In this document: positions 15,991-25,046 of the stretch, in pieces | Position numbering within the stretch: the first letter of the stretch is position 1 | Layout: the number at the start of each line of letters is the position of its first letter | Source of the DNA: Streptomyces sp. TS71-3 | GTDB lineage: Bacteria > Actinomycetota > Actinomycetes > Streptomycetales > Streptomycetaceae | Direction: 5' to 3' | DNA length: 64,000 bases | NCBI RefSeq assembly: GCF_018327685.1 | Contig: NZ_BNEL01000001.1 | Location: forward strand, 4,030,001-4,094,000 | The notes under the pieces: generated by a model | What the model was told of the DNA's origin: nothing | Databases searched by the model: none | What the model saw: only the letters and a program-made list of their open reading frames with translations | Made by a program: the position numbers and the translations under genes

Positions 15991-17116
15991 CCGGCGCTCC
16001 CGACAGTTCACGCCAGAGCGCGTCCAGCAGCTCGCTCCACGACTCGTCTTCCTCCCGGACGCCTGCTGTCCGCAGGAAGACGGCGTTCAGCAACTGGTCC
16101 GTGGCCAGGCCGCCGTTCTCCCGGCTGCGCTGCACGAACTCGCGGATCATGGTGTCATGCCGTCCGTCCTGGTCCCGGAAGTGGGCGGCGATCATGGCGG
16201 AGAGCTGGTCCTCGCGCGGCGGGGAGACGTTCAGCCTGACGCAGCGGCGGAGGAAGGCCGGCGGGAACTGCCGTTCCCCGTTGCTGGTGATCACGATGAA
16301 CGGGAAGGCGCGGCACCGTACTCTCCCGTCGGTCACCGTGACCGTGCGGTCGGGATCGTCGGTGAACACCTGGGCCCGGCTCTCCTGATGGCGGGCGCGG
16401 ACCAGCTCCGGGATGTCGTAGGAGCCGTTCTCCAGCACGTGCAGGAGGTCGCTGGGCAGATCGATGTCGCTCTTGTCCAGCTCGTCGATGAGCAGGACGC
16501 GCGGCAGCTCGTACGGCAGCAACGCGGTGCCCAGCGGGCCCAGCCGCACGAAGTCGCCGATCTTCGCCCCGCCGCCACCGCCGTCCGGAGCCGGCTCGGA
16601 CGCGCCGTCAGGGGTGCTGGGTCCCGCGGCCACCGCCTGTGCACCGGGCGCCCCACGCCCGAGGGAGGCCTGGGCCCGGCCGATGGCGTCGTACTCGTAC
16701 AGGCCGGAGCGCAGGTTGCTGCGAGAGGTGATTCCCCAGTGAAGAACCCGGCCCAGGCCCAGCTCGCGCGCGACCAGGTAGGCCAGCGTGGACTTGCCGA
16801 TGCCTGGCCGGCCCGTCACGAGAAGGGGCCGGCGGAGCAGCAGGGCAGTGTTGATCATGTCTATGTCATGCGGATTCTGGCGGGGGGTGGCGCGGCCCAC
16901 GACACCGAGCCGGCGGTCGGTCTCGGCGCTCTCGGCCGGCACGGGCGGCAGAACCGGACCGCCGTCGAAGTCCCGCCAGCCGGGCGGCGGGGGAAGTATG
17001 TCAGCGAGGCGGATGTCGCTCAACGGCTGCCCGGTGCCCCGGTAGATCCACCAGCTACGGCTGCTGACGGGCGCTCCGTTCCGGTTGTTCTCCACCGGAT
17101 GATGGACGCTGCTCAT
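15983..17116 (-). CDS. MoxR-type AAA+ ATPase
   Basis: A 377-residue AAA+ protein. Walker A is LLVTGRPGIGKSTLAYLV, followed by WGITSRSNLRSGLYEYDAIG, the characteristic substrate/pore region of MoxR proteins. Walker B is VLLIDELDKSDIDLPSDLL, and sensor 1 is FPFIVITSNGERQFPPAF. Residues 1-100 are a Pro-rich extension with SWWIYRGTG. MoxR ATPases act as chaperone-like remodelers paired with vWA proteins; here the vWA partner is the next gene and the VMAP protein the previous one, the ternary vWA-MoxR-VMAP arrangement. The ATG at 17116 overlaps the VMAP stop (ATGA), so the three proteins are translationally coupled. Cytoplasmic. Confidence 0.9.
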   Translation of the reverse strand: MSSVHHPVENNRNGAPVSSRSWWIYRGTGQPLSDIRLADILPPPPGWRDFDGGPVLPPVPAESAETDRRLGVVGRATPRQNPHDIDMINTALLLRRPLLVTGRPGIGKSTLAYLVARELGLGRVLHWGITSRSNLRSGLYEYDAIGRAQASLGRGAPGAQAVAAGPSTPDGASEPAPDGGGGGAKIGDFVRLGPLGTALLPYELPRVLLIDELDKSDIDLPSDLLHVLENGSYDIPELVRARHQESRAQVFTDDPDRTVTVTDGRVRCRAFPFIVITSNGERQFPPAFLRRCVRLNVSPPREDQLSAMIAAHFRDQDGRHDTMIREFVQRSRENGGLATDQLLNAVFLRTAGVREEDESWSELLDALWRELSGAPDG

Positions 17117-18645
17117 GAGTCCCCCTCGTCGTGGTGTCCGCCCCGCGCGCTGCCGGGATCGGTCCCTGGAAAACCGGACCAGTCGACGATGCGGTTCGGG
17201 TCGTCGAAGAGAACCGCGAGATGCCGTCCTGCGTGCGAATCCCGTTGCGTCGCGGCCGCGGTGGCCGCCTCGTTCCGCAACTGCTGGACCCGCTGCGGCA
17301 GCTCGATCGCCTTTCCTTTCATCAGCTTCTTCACCCGCCTGTGGAACTCGCCCGGCGCGGCCGGCCTGCGGTCCCAGACCGCCAGCGGCACCCCGGCGCG
17401 CAGTGCGGCCTCCAGGGAGGCCTGGCTGCCGCCGGTTCCGGGGAGCGGGGGTGCGTTGAGGACGACGGAGACGAGCCGTTCGTCGGCGGTCAGCCTGCTG
17501 TTCCACTGGACGGGGTCGTGGCCGCGCCGCCCCGTCGTGTCCCAGTGGCAGACGATGTCGCGGTCGCCCATCATCTGCTGCCAGCGGTTGCGCCACCGCC
17601 GGTGGAACTCCCGGGCCCGCATGCGCTCCAGGCTGCGCAGCACCACCGGATAGCTCAGGCAGAGAGCCGTCGCGGAGGCGGACCGCGACGCCATCCTCAG
17701 CCACTCCATCGGATGGTTCAGGAGGCTGATGGGCAGCACGAACTCCAGCACCGGCCTGCCGGGGCGCCCGGCCCAGTCCTTCTCGGCCTGGTAGACCAGT
17801 CGCTCCACGGCGGCCTCGACATCGCTCAAGGCCACGACCTGGTCCTCTCCACGCTCAGGCCGCCACGGGCCCGGACGTATCTGGCGCCAGTGCGACATCA
17901 GATACTGGTCCGGGCTCATCCCGTGTCTGGACAGCTGGACAACGAGGCAGGCGGGAGCCGGTTCCGCCGCCTGGGCCTGGGCGATCTCCGCACGCAGCAC
18001 CTTGAGCTGCGCGCTCAGGCCGAGCTTGACGGCCTGGAGGTCGTTCCACTCCCGCAGGCCGTGCGCGACCGACCGATGGCCGTCGGACTCCTCCAGCGCC
18101 GCGACCACGTGCTCGACCAGGACCATCGTCGGGAGCAGGCCGTCGGGGCGGGCGTTGATCCTGGCGAGGAAGTCGAAGGCCTCCCGGAGCGTCGACACCG
18201 GGCGGTCCGGGAGCGTGAGGTCACCCGCGGCCGCGTACAGGACTCCATGCGCGTCGAGATGAGGGACACGGGCCAACAGGGAGTGGGCCTCCCACACATC
18301 GGCCTCGGTCAGTACCGCCAGGACCGGGAAGGCGTCAACGAGTTCCCTGATGGTGAGCACGGGAGTCGAGTTGGGGGCATAGTCGTGCAGCGTGGCGACC
18401 AGCTCGGTCAACCCGTGCGGTTCCCGCAGACATGCCCGGACGATCTCCAGCATCTCGGGTCGCGTTCGCCCGTGCCGGCGGACGTCGCCCAACTGGGGTA
18501 ACCGGCCGGCCAGCATATTGATCAAGAGATCGCGCCCCTCCGGAGCATCGAGTCCCGTCACCGCGCACATCTGATCTACCAGCTCGTGCTCGAATCCTGG
18601 CGCGTGAGCGCCAATGCCCTCGCCTAACAAGCGCCCCCCCGTCAC
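17113..18645 (-). CDS. VMAP protein: N-terminal EAD2-like domain and vWA-MoxR-associated C-terminal domain
   Basis: A 510-residue protein. Residues about 20-95 form a helical domain with RPEMLEIVRACLREPHGL then TELVATL, matching the EAD2-like tail of the caspase at 7401-8501. A middle region follows, and then the VMAP-C domain with CLVVQLSRHGMSPDQYLM, LEFVLPISLLNHPMEWLRM and AVWDRRPAAPGEFHRRV. In ternary conflict systems VMAP proteins are adaptors that bridge MoxR/vWA to effectors by matching EADs. The start is uncertain: GTG 18645 (VTGGRLLGEG) fits the domain edge but has a weak RBS; the frame is open further upstream. With this start codon 7 is TTA (18627-18625), implying bldA control. The stop overlaps the MoxR start. 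Confidence 0.85.
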   Translation of the reverse strand: MTGGRLLGEGIGAHAPGFEHELVDQMCAVTGLDAPEGRDLLINMLAGRLPQLGDVRRHGRTRPEMLEIVRACLREPHGLTELVATLHDYAPNSTPVLTIRELVDAFPVLAVLTEADVWEAHSLLARVPHLDAHGVLYAAAGDLTLPDRPVSTLREAFDFLARINARPDGLLPTMVLVEHVVAALEESDGHRSVAHGLREWNDLQAVKLGLSAQLKVLRAEIAQAQAAEPAPACLVVQLSRHGMSPDQYLMSHWRQIRPGPWRPERGEDQVVALSDVEAAVERLVYQAEKDWAGRPGRPVLEFVLPISLLNHPMEWLRMASRSASATALCLSYPVVLRSLERMRAREFHRRWRNRWQQMMGDRDIVCHWDTTGRRGHDPVQWNSRLTADERLVSVVLNAPPLPGTGGSQASLEAALRAGVPLAVWDRRPAAPGEFHRRVKKLMKGKAIELPQRVQQLRNEAATAAATQRDSHAGRHLAVLFDDPNRIVDWSGFPGTDPGSARGGHHDEGDS

Positions 18646-18861
18646 GGCCCCGACGTTCCCCGACTCCCAACCGCTGCAGGGTAGTCCAGGCGCCGCCGCC
18701 CTGGGTCCAGGGTATGGCGCGGGCCTGACAGGTCGCCACCCTCGAACACCAATCTGAGCAGCGCACACGCGTGAATTCGCCATGGTGGCGCGCATCCGGC
18801 CGACCACGGCCCGAGGCACACGAGTCGATCATCATGGTCTGCCCGATGGTTCGCCGCCGCA

Positions 18862-20295
18862 TCACACCGCGGCCACCAGCGTGACCACCTCCCGGCACAC
18901 CGTGCGCGGCCGCTGGGAGACCACTTCCAGCACCCAGGTGCCCTCGCCGCCCTCCAGTTCCGCCCGGAAACCGCCCGTGCCGTCGGGGGCGAAGGCGACC
19001 GGCTCGCCGGACGGGACCCCGTCCCGGGTGAGCACCGCCCGGAGGTCGCGGTCCGGCAGCCGGGCGCCCGAGGCCAGTACCTCGAAGGGCTCGCCCGCGG
19101 CCGCGAACTCCGGGATCTCCAGGCCGAACTCCTCGTCGACGGCGAGCATCTGGCCGGCCGGCATGCCTTCCCTGATGACGGCGAGCTGGTGGCCCACCGC
19201 GTCACCGCCCGCCATGCCCGCGTGGCGGTGGCCGTTCCAGATCCCGTCCTCCTTGTAGTCGAGCGCCCAGCCCGCGAACGCGGACTCCTGCGGCACCGTC
19301 CCGTCGCCGGACCAGGGGCGGCTGGTGTCCAGATCCGTGGTGAACCGGAGGCCGTCCGGCGACAGCACGACGCCGTGCACCGTCGGGTGCGCCATGCCGC
19401 CGAGGCAGTGCACCCGGTAGGGCAGCCGGTCGCCGGCGTCGGTGCGGCGGTTCGCGTCGCGTGCCTCCTCGAACTCCCGGTGGAACGCGAAGGCGTCCTC
19501 GACCAGGGCCGTGGGCAGGTCGGGCACCGGGTGGCGGGGGTCGTTGAGCGTCCGGCGGCGGCTCTTGCCGGGGACGCGGACCGCGTCGTAGACCGGCAGG
19601 AGCTGCGCCACGGAGGGCAGGGTGAGGGCGAGTTCGCGCAGCGCCTCGTTCACCAGGCGGCCGGTCGCGGCGAGGCGCGTGCCGCGCAGCCGGCCGTCCC
19701 CCTCGACCGGTCCGATGCCGTGGCCGGTGAGGAACCGGACCGCCTTGGCGGCGCCGCGGTGCGGGGTGCCCAGCGTGACCAGCGTGCGTGCCGTCTCCCT
19801 GCCGCCCAGGACCTCCAGGTAGTAGCGGGCGATCAGCCCGCCCATCGAATGGCAGACCAGGATGACCTTCGGCTCGTCCGCTCGGTCCGGGTAGTGCGCG
19901 CCGACCCGCTCGCGCCACCGGGCAAGCTCCCGCTGGATCCGTGCCTCCAGGTCCCGGGCGGTCAGCCGGTTGGAGAGCCGCCAGTCGTACGCGAAGGGGA
20001 CGTACTGGCCTTCGGCCAGGTCGCCGAGGGCGGCACGGACGTCCGGGTAGCCCAGGCTGGACAGCAGCCCGGGCATGGCGTCGGGGGACCTGAGCAGCCC
20101 GTCGGCCACGAGCCGGTGGCTCTCCTCGGGGCGGTCGTCGCCGATGCCCGCGGGCAGGGCCATGCCCTCCAGCAGCCGGCCGGGCTGCCGGAGCCGGAAC
20201 AGCGCGTGCCTGGACTGGTTCCAGACGTCCCTGCCCTCCCTGGTCAGCCGGCTGCCGAGAATCCCGGGTACGAACACCACGAGGTCGTGCTTCAC
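18862..20295 (-). CDS. LCAT-like lipase/acyltransferase
   Basis: A 477-residue alpha/beta hydrolase of the lecithin:cholesterol acyltransferase type. The N terminus is HDLVVFVPGILGSRLTREG (GxLGSxL), followed by YVPFAYDWRLSNRLTARDL, the nucleophile elbow VILVCHSMGGLIARYY (Ser150), and the region SRPWSGDGTVPQESAFAGWA before the catalytic His. A C-terminal beta-rich domain (about residues 370-477) is an add-on. There is no signal peptide. GTG 20295 was chosen because GAGGAG lies 6 bases upstream; ATG 20313 is the alternative. It is 125 bases downstream of the caspase-STAND gene in the same direction, the second case in this island of a caspase paired with an alpha/beta hydrolase. It is probably a phospholipase-type effector (inference). 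Confidence 0.8.
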   Translation of the reverse strand: MKHDLVVFVPGILGSRLTREGRDVWNQSRHALFRLRQPGRLLEGMALPAGIGDDRPEESHRLVADGLLRSPDAMPGLLSSLGYPDVRAALGDLAEGQYVPFAYDWRLSNRLTARDLEARIQRELARWRERVGAHYPDRADEPKVILVCHSMGGLIARYYLEVLGGRETARTLVTLGTPHRGAAKAVRFLTGHGIGPVEGDGRLRGTRLAATGRLVNEALRELALTLPSVAQLLPVYDAVRVPGKSRRRTLNDPRHPVPDLPTALVEDAFAFHREFEEARDANRRTDAGDRLPYRVHCLGGMAHPTVHGVVLSPDGLRFTTDLDTSRPWSGDGTVPQESAFAGWALDYKEDGIWNGHRHAGMAGGDAVGHQLAVIREGMPAGQMLAVDEEFGLEIPEFAAAGEPFEVLASGARLPDRDLRAVLTRDGVPSGEPVAFAPDGTGGFRAELEGGEGTWVLEVVSQRPRTVCREVVTLVAAV

Positions 20296-20420
20296 TGCGC
20301 TCTCCTCCGTCATGCCCCTGTCGCGGGCCCGTCCGGCTTGCTGTCGTTGGTGGTCCGGTGCGCTATGTGCTCCGGTGCGTGGTCTGCTGCTGTGCCCGGC
20401 ACCCGGGCGCCCGCCACCCC

Positions 20421-23400
20421 TCACCCCGCCCCCCGCGCCTCCACGCCGAAGAACGCGTGGGGCAGCCGGATCAGGTCGCAGCGGTGGTCCCCCTGGAGCG
20501 CGACCACCAGGCCCTCCGGGTCCGGGGCCGCGTCCGCGACCCGCACCGCGTAACCGCGCGGGTGGACCCCGCGGCCGTGCAGCCAGCTCTCGGCCCGCAC
20601 GTCCCACACCCCGGGCGACCTGCGCTCGTCGCACACCAGCAGCAGGGGCCGTTCCGGCGCACCGCAGAACACCAGCGACGTGACGTCCCGTACCTCCCCG
20701 GGGAGGGTCAGCCGCTTCTCGGTACCGGCCGCGTACTCGGCCACCTTGACCGCGCCGCCGTCCACCCACGCCAGCAGCGGGTACGACTCCTCGTCGTCCG
20801 GGTCGTACAGCTCGCCGAGCGCGACACGGCTGGCCTGGGGGTCCTCGCCGCGGCCGGGCAGCCCGGTGCGCGCGGCGATCTCCGGCCCGGCGTCCCCGTG
20901 CTGCCACAGCAGCAGTTCGTCACCGAGGTCCGCGGCCAGCCAGCTCGTCCCGTCCCGCATCGCCGCCGCGGCGACCGCGCAGGTGCGCAGCCCCGCCGGG
21001 ACCGGCTCTCCCCTGCGCCAGGCCCGGGAGGCGTCGAGGGGCATCTCCGCGTGCTCGATGCGCTGCCCGTCCGGCACGTAGACCCGGACGCTTCCGGCGG
21101 CGCCGTCGACGACCAGGCCGAGCGAGGGCACCCGGTCCCCGTCGTCCCCGCCGAGCCCCAGGTCGTGGCGGGGACCTTTCGACGGAGCTTCCGGAGCTTC
21201 CAGAGCGTCCAGATCCTCCAGCTCCCCGGACAGGCGCCACATCCGCACCGTCCGCCCCGCCGCGGCGACCACGATCCAGGCGTCACCGCAGTGCACCGCC
21301 CGGACGGCGGTCACCATCGCCAGGTGCGTGAGCACAGTGGCCGGCTCGCCGGCAGGGGCGCCGCGGTCCGGCCGCGACACCAGGACGCGCTCGCCCCACA
21401 CCCGGCACAGCAGCGGCGGCCCCTCAGGCGCCGCCGCCAGAGCGACCAGCGGCTTCTGGTCGTGGGGGCGCCTGGGCATGCCGTGCCCCGACGACAGCGC
21501 GGACCCGACCTCCAGCATCCGGATGTCCGGACCGTCGGCCACGGCCAGGACGCCCTGCCCGCCCGGCTTGAAGGCCATCGCCTCGTCCCGTGGCGCGCTC
21601 AGCCGGAACCGCGCCTCCAGCCGTGGATCCCCCAGGGACAGGATCCGCACCGTCAGGTTCTCGTGCGCGGCGAGGAGCGTCCCGCCGCCGTGGCGTCCGA
21701 AGGCCAGCCCCCGCGCGGGGGAGTCGAACGACAGCGCCAGTTCCACCACGGGCGGGGCGGAGGGTGCGGTGTCGTCCGTCTCGCACCGCCAGACCCAGAT
21801 CCGGCTGCCGTCCGCGACCGCGAGCCAGCCGCGCCGCCTCCCCGCCTGCCCGGGCTCCCCGCCCGGCGGCTCCGCGGCCGCCGCCGCGGCCAGCGCGGGC
21901 GCGGTGAGCCGGCCGAGGTCCGCCTCCCCAAACAGCAGGCCGCCCGACCTGCCGACACCGCGGTCGACCTCGTAAAGCACCGCCCGCTCGCCCGCCGCCA
22001 GCGCGAACAGCCGGGAGCCCAGGACGAGGGCCGCCAGCCGCTCGGTCCGTGACATGCGGATGTCCACCAGGCTCTCGCCCCCGCGATGCCTGCCGCCCCG
22101 CCGCCAGCGCCACACCCACACGTGCCGGGTGTCGGCCGCCAGTACGACGGTCTCCAGGCCGCGTTCGGCAGCGGCGAGGGTGCGCACCGCGCCGCCCCAG
22201 CGGTAGACGTACTCGGGCAGCCGGGCGTCGGACCGCCAGAAGTAGAGGGCCCGGTCGTCGCGGGCGACGGTGGTCCAGTGCGGACCCGTGCCCACCTCCC
22301 TCACCTCGGTGAGCGCGTCCCCGCGCGCCCGGTCCGCCCCCTGCGCGCGGCGCGTGAGCAGCCGTCTGCCCGACTCCGGGTGCAGCACCAGCACCTCGCC
22401 GCGGCCTCCGGCGGCCAGCGTGTCCCCGGACACCCCTTCCGCCTCCGCCCCCGCACCGCCGCGCCAGCTCAGCGTCCGCGCGCCGCCCAGCGGGGCCGGA
22501 CGGCGCCACTCGACCGGGTCCGGCAGCAGGTCCGTCCAGTACTCCTGCCACGGCAGGAACCCGGCGATCCGCTCCAGCGCCCGGTACGAGCGCTCGCGGT
22601 GGCTCACGAACGCGGTCGCCCGCAGCAGGGCCTTGCGGGTCGTGAGGTCCCGGGCGTCACGGAAGGCGTCGCCGACGCGCGCGTACAGGGCCGCCCCGTC
22701 GCACTCCCGGGCGAGCGTGGACGCCAGCGGCAGCATCACGTCCGCGCTGGTACGGAGCAGGAACTCGGGCGCGTCGAAGAGGGTGCGCAGCTCTTCCTCT
22801 CCCACCTGGGCGGCGTGCGCGCCCAGGTGGTGCAGCGTGTACTCGTCCGCCAGGGCCCAGCGGTCCCCGGCCCGCGCGCGCAGCGCCGCCACCACCTTGG
22901 CGTGCGCCTGGGGGACACCGAGCCCGGCCTGCCGCAGGAAGTACGCCCCGTAACTGGGGTGGGCCAGGTGGTAGGCGGCCTCCCCGCTGCCGGGCGCGGG
23001 CTCGGCGGAGATGATGCCGCCGGCCGCGCTCAGCGCCACGCGCCTCAGGTCGCCGGCCGCCAGCTCGGGACTGCCCTCGTCGCGCAAGGCGTTGGCGAGC
23101 ACGAGCCACGGCCCGCGCCGGGACAGGCCGCGCCCCTGGACCACCGCCAGCGGGCGCAGCAGCTCCTCGGCGCGCTCCGCGCCCGGCTGGGACGTGAGGT
23201 GGGCGACCTCCTCGGCGAGGCGCTCGCTCAGGTCCATCCCTCCGGAGCCCATCCAGTCCGCGAGCTCGGTCTCGGTCACGGCCCGGGGCCGGCGGGCGAG
23301 TTCCCGGGCGGTGAGCCGCGCGACCAGGAACGACCCGTGGCTCTCGGTGGCGACCAGCTTGGCGATCCAGTCGCGCTCGTCGAGGTGTTCCTCACCGCGG

Positions 23401-24965
23401 TAGGGGGAGCCCTCGCCGGCGAGGACCGAGGCGGCCATGGCCGCGATGCTGTCCCTGGCCTCGTCGTCGTCCCCCAGGACCAGCGGGGCGACGCTCTGGT
23501 CGAGCGTGTCCAGCAGCGTCTCCTCCAGGACGTTCACGGCCGTGCGCCGCCGGGGCTGCGGGCGCGTGCCGACGACCACCCGGACCCCCCACAGCGCGGA
23601 GAGGGGGTTCAGCAGATGCCGCGCGATCTCGTGCCCCTGCTCGGGCATCGCCTCGTCGAGGGCGTCGAAGAGCAGGTTCAACGAGCCCACCCGCTCCACG
23701 AGTTCGTCGACCGCCGCGCAGCACTGCGCGGGCGTCAGCGCTCCGCCGGGGCGCCGGCCCGTCCCGTCGAGCGGGGACAGCACCCCCCACAGCGCCGTGG
23801 TGAGCGAGTGGAGCGACTGCCCCCGGCAGGACAGGGCCGCGTGCACCGTTCCCGCCCGCGGCAGGGTGGAGGGCAGCAGCTCCGGGCTGACGGCGTCCCG
23901 CCACTCGGGAAGCGAGGTCAGGGCGAGCCGGCCGAGCAGTGCCGTCTTGCCGGTGCCCGCGGGGCCGGTCACGGCCAGCAGCCCCCTCGGGTGGGTGTCC
24001 ATCCAGCGCACCACCCGGCCGAGGGCCCCCTGCCGTCCGGCGAAGTGACGCCTCAGATGGCCGTCGTCCTCAAGGCCGAACTGCTCGGCGCCGAGCCACG
24101 GCTTCGGGTCGCGCAGCACGGCCGGGGTGTGGACCCCGCGGTTGCCGTCGTCGAAGTGCGGGTTGTCCAGGAAGCTGTTGGGCAGCGAGCGGACCTCGGT
24201 GTGGCCCGGGCGCCCGGCGGGCTCGTCGAGGCCGGAGGCGGCGGCCATCGCGTCGACGGCCTCGACCAGGTAGGGGACGGGCAGGTAGAGCGCGGCCGGG
24301 TCGAAGGGGCGGGCGCGGTCCGCCGCGACGAAGTCCGGCGCGGCGAGGACGTCCTCCAGCCACCCCACCCACCGCCCGTCGGGCACGGACGCGTCGATCC
24401 CGGACGTTCCGATGACGACGAAGCCGGTGCGGCGGTTCCTGCGGGCCCGCCGCACGCTCGCCCGTTCCACCGACAGGGCACGCTCCAGCGCCGCGGGCAG
24501 GTGGCCGTGCGAGAAGCAGGCATCGACGATCAGGAGCGTGTCCGTCTCGCAGTCCGGCCGCAGCAGCCGGTCGACGAGATCCGTCAGGGCGATCGCACGC
24601 TCCGGGGCGAAGTCGCCGTCCGCGCAGGTGTCCTCGCAGGCGAGGTAGTATCCGTCGCGCCCCCTGTCGATCCCGTGGCCCGTCCAGTAGAGGATCTTCC
24701 GTTCGGCGCCGTGCGCCAGGAAGCTCTCCAGGCCCTCCCGGAGATGCCGGCGGGTGGCCCCCTCCTCGTCGACGCGGATGCTCTCGGCGAAGCCCAGCCT
24801 CATCCGGGCGACATCGGCGAACCGGCGGCGCACCTCTTGGACGTTCCGCAGGTCGGGCAGGAGCCGGCGGCCGCCGGCCGGGTGGGTGTAGCCGGATACC
24901 GCCACGGTGCCGACAAGAGTGGAGGCACGTCTCTCGGATCTGATCAACGCCAGGTGCTCGGCCAC
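20421..24965 (-). CDS. Caspase - STAND NTPase - beta-propeller protein
   Basis: A 1514-residue protein. Residues 1-~230 form a caspase-like domain with TVAVSGYTHPAGG, His97 in ILYWTGHGIDRG and Cys150 in LLIVDACFSHGHL. A STAND ATPase follows: Walker A LLAVTGPAGTGKTALLGRL (about 333-341) and Walker B LNLLFDALDEAMPEQG. Helical ARM/winged-helix-like segments lead to about residue 830. The C-terminal ~680 residues are WD40-like blades (WTTVARDDRALYFWR, HVWVWRWRRG, SRIWVWRCET, RTVRMWRLSG, GVWDVRAESW). The architecture matches NLR-like bacterial sensors in which the propeller binds a trigger and the caspase fires. GTG 24965 start. It is divergent from the NUDIX-like gene and upstream of the LCAT lipase. 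Confidence 0.88.
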   Translation of the reverse strand: MAEHLALIRSERRASTLVGTVAVSGYTHPAGGRRLLPDLRNVQEVRRRFADVARMRLGFAESIRVDEEGATRRHLREGLESFLAHGAERKILYWTGHGIDRGRDGYYLACEDTCADGDFAPERAIALTDLVDRLLRPDCETDTLLIVDACFSHGHLPAALERALSVERASVRRARRNRRTGFVVIGTSGIDASVPDGRWVGWLEDVLAAPDFVAADRARPFDPAALYLPVPYLVEAVDAMAAASGLDEPAGRPGHTEVRSLPNSFLDNPHFDDGNRGVHTPAVLRDPKPWLGAEQFGLEDDGHLRRHFAGRQGALGRVVRWMDTHPRGLLAVTGPAGTGKTALLGRLALTSLPEWRDAVSPELLPSTLPRAGTVHAALSCRGQSLHSLTTALWGVLSPLDGTGRRPGGALTPAQCCAAVDELVERVGSLNLLFDALDEAMPEQGHEIARHLLNPLSALWGVRVVVGTRPQPRRRTAVNVLEETLLDTLDQSVAPLVLGDDDEARDSIAAMAASVLAGEGSPYRGEEHLDERDWIAKLVATESHGSFLVARLTARELARRPRAVTETELADWMGSGGMDLSERLAEEVAHLTSQPGAERAEELLRPLAVVQGRGLSRRGPWLVLANALRDEGSPELAAGDLRRVALSAAGGIISAEPAPGSGEAAYHLAHPSYGAYFLRQAGLGVPQAHAKVVAALRARAGDRWALADEYTLHHLGAHAAQVGEEELRTLFDAPEFLLRTSADVMLPLASTLARECDGAALYARVGDAFRDARDLTTRKALLRATAFVSHRERSYRALERIAGFLPWQEYWTDLLPDPVEWRRPAPLGGARTLSWRGGAGAEAEGVSGDTLAAGGRGEVLVLHPESGRRLLTRRAQGADRARGDALTEVREVGTGPHWTTVARDDRALYFWRSDARLPEYVYRWGGAVRTLAAAERGLETVVLAADTRHVWVWRWRRGGRHRGGESLVDIRMSRTERLAALVLGSRLFALAAGERAVLYEVDRGVGRSGGLLFGEADLGRLTAPALAAAAAAEPPGGEPGQAGRRRGWLAVADGSRIWVWRCETDDTAPSAPPVVELALSFDSPARGLAFGRHGGGTLLAAHENLTVRILSLGDPRLEARFRLSAPRDEAMAFKPGGQGVLAVADGPDIRMLEVGSALSSGHGMPRRPHDQKPLVALAAAPEGPPLLCRVWGERVLVSRPDRGAPAGEPATVLTHLAMVTAVRAVHCGDAWIVVAAAGRTVRMWRLSGELEDLDALEAPEAPSKGPRHDLGLGGDDGDRVPSLGLVVDGAAGSVRVYVPDGQRIEHAEMPLDASRAWRRGEPVPAGLRTCAVAAAAMRDGTSWLAADLGDELLLWQHGDAGPEIAARTGLPGRGEDPQASRVALGELYDPDDEESYPLLAWVDGGAVKVAEYAAGTEKRLTLPGEVRDVTSLVFCGAPERPLLLVCDERRSPGVWDVRAESWLHGRGVHPRGYAVRVADAAPDPEGLVVALQGDHRCDLIRLPHAFFGVEARGAG

Positions 24966-25046
24966 AGTACGTCCGTATCATCTTTTTCCGGGCCCAACGT
25001 GCCGCTCGGCCAACCTGCTTCACCTTATTCAAAGGAGTGCTGACTG

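Noticed and set aside
20421..25043. Very long open frame on the plus strand (22086-25043) opposite the caspase-STAND gene
   Set aside because: It is an antisense frame created by GC-rich codon bias. Its translation is Arg/Gly/Gln-rich with no domain, while the minus-strand protein has clear caspase, NTPase and propeller motifs.
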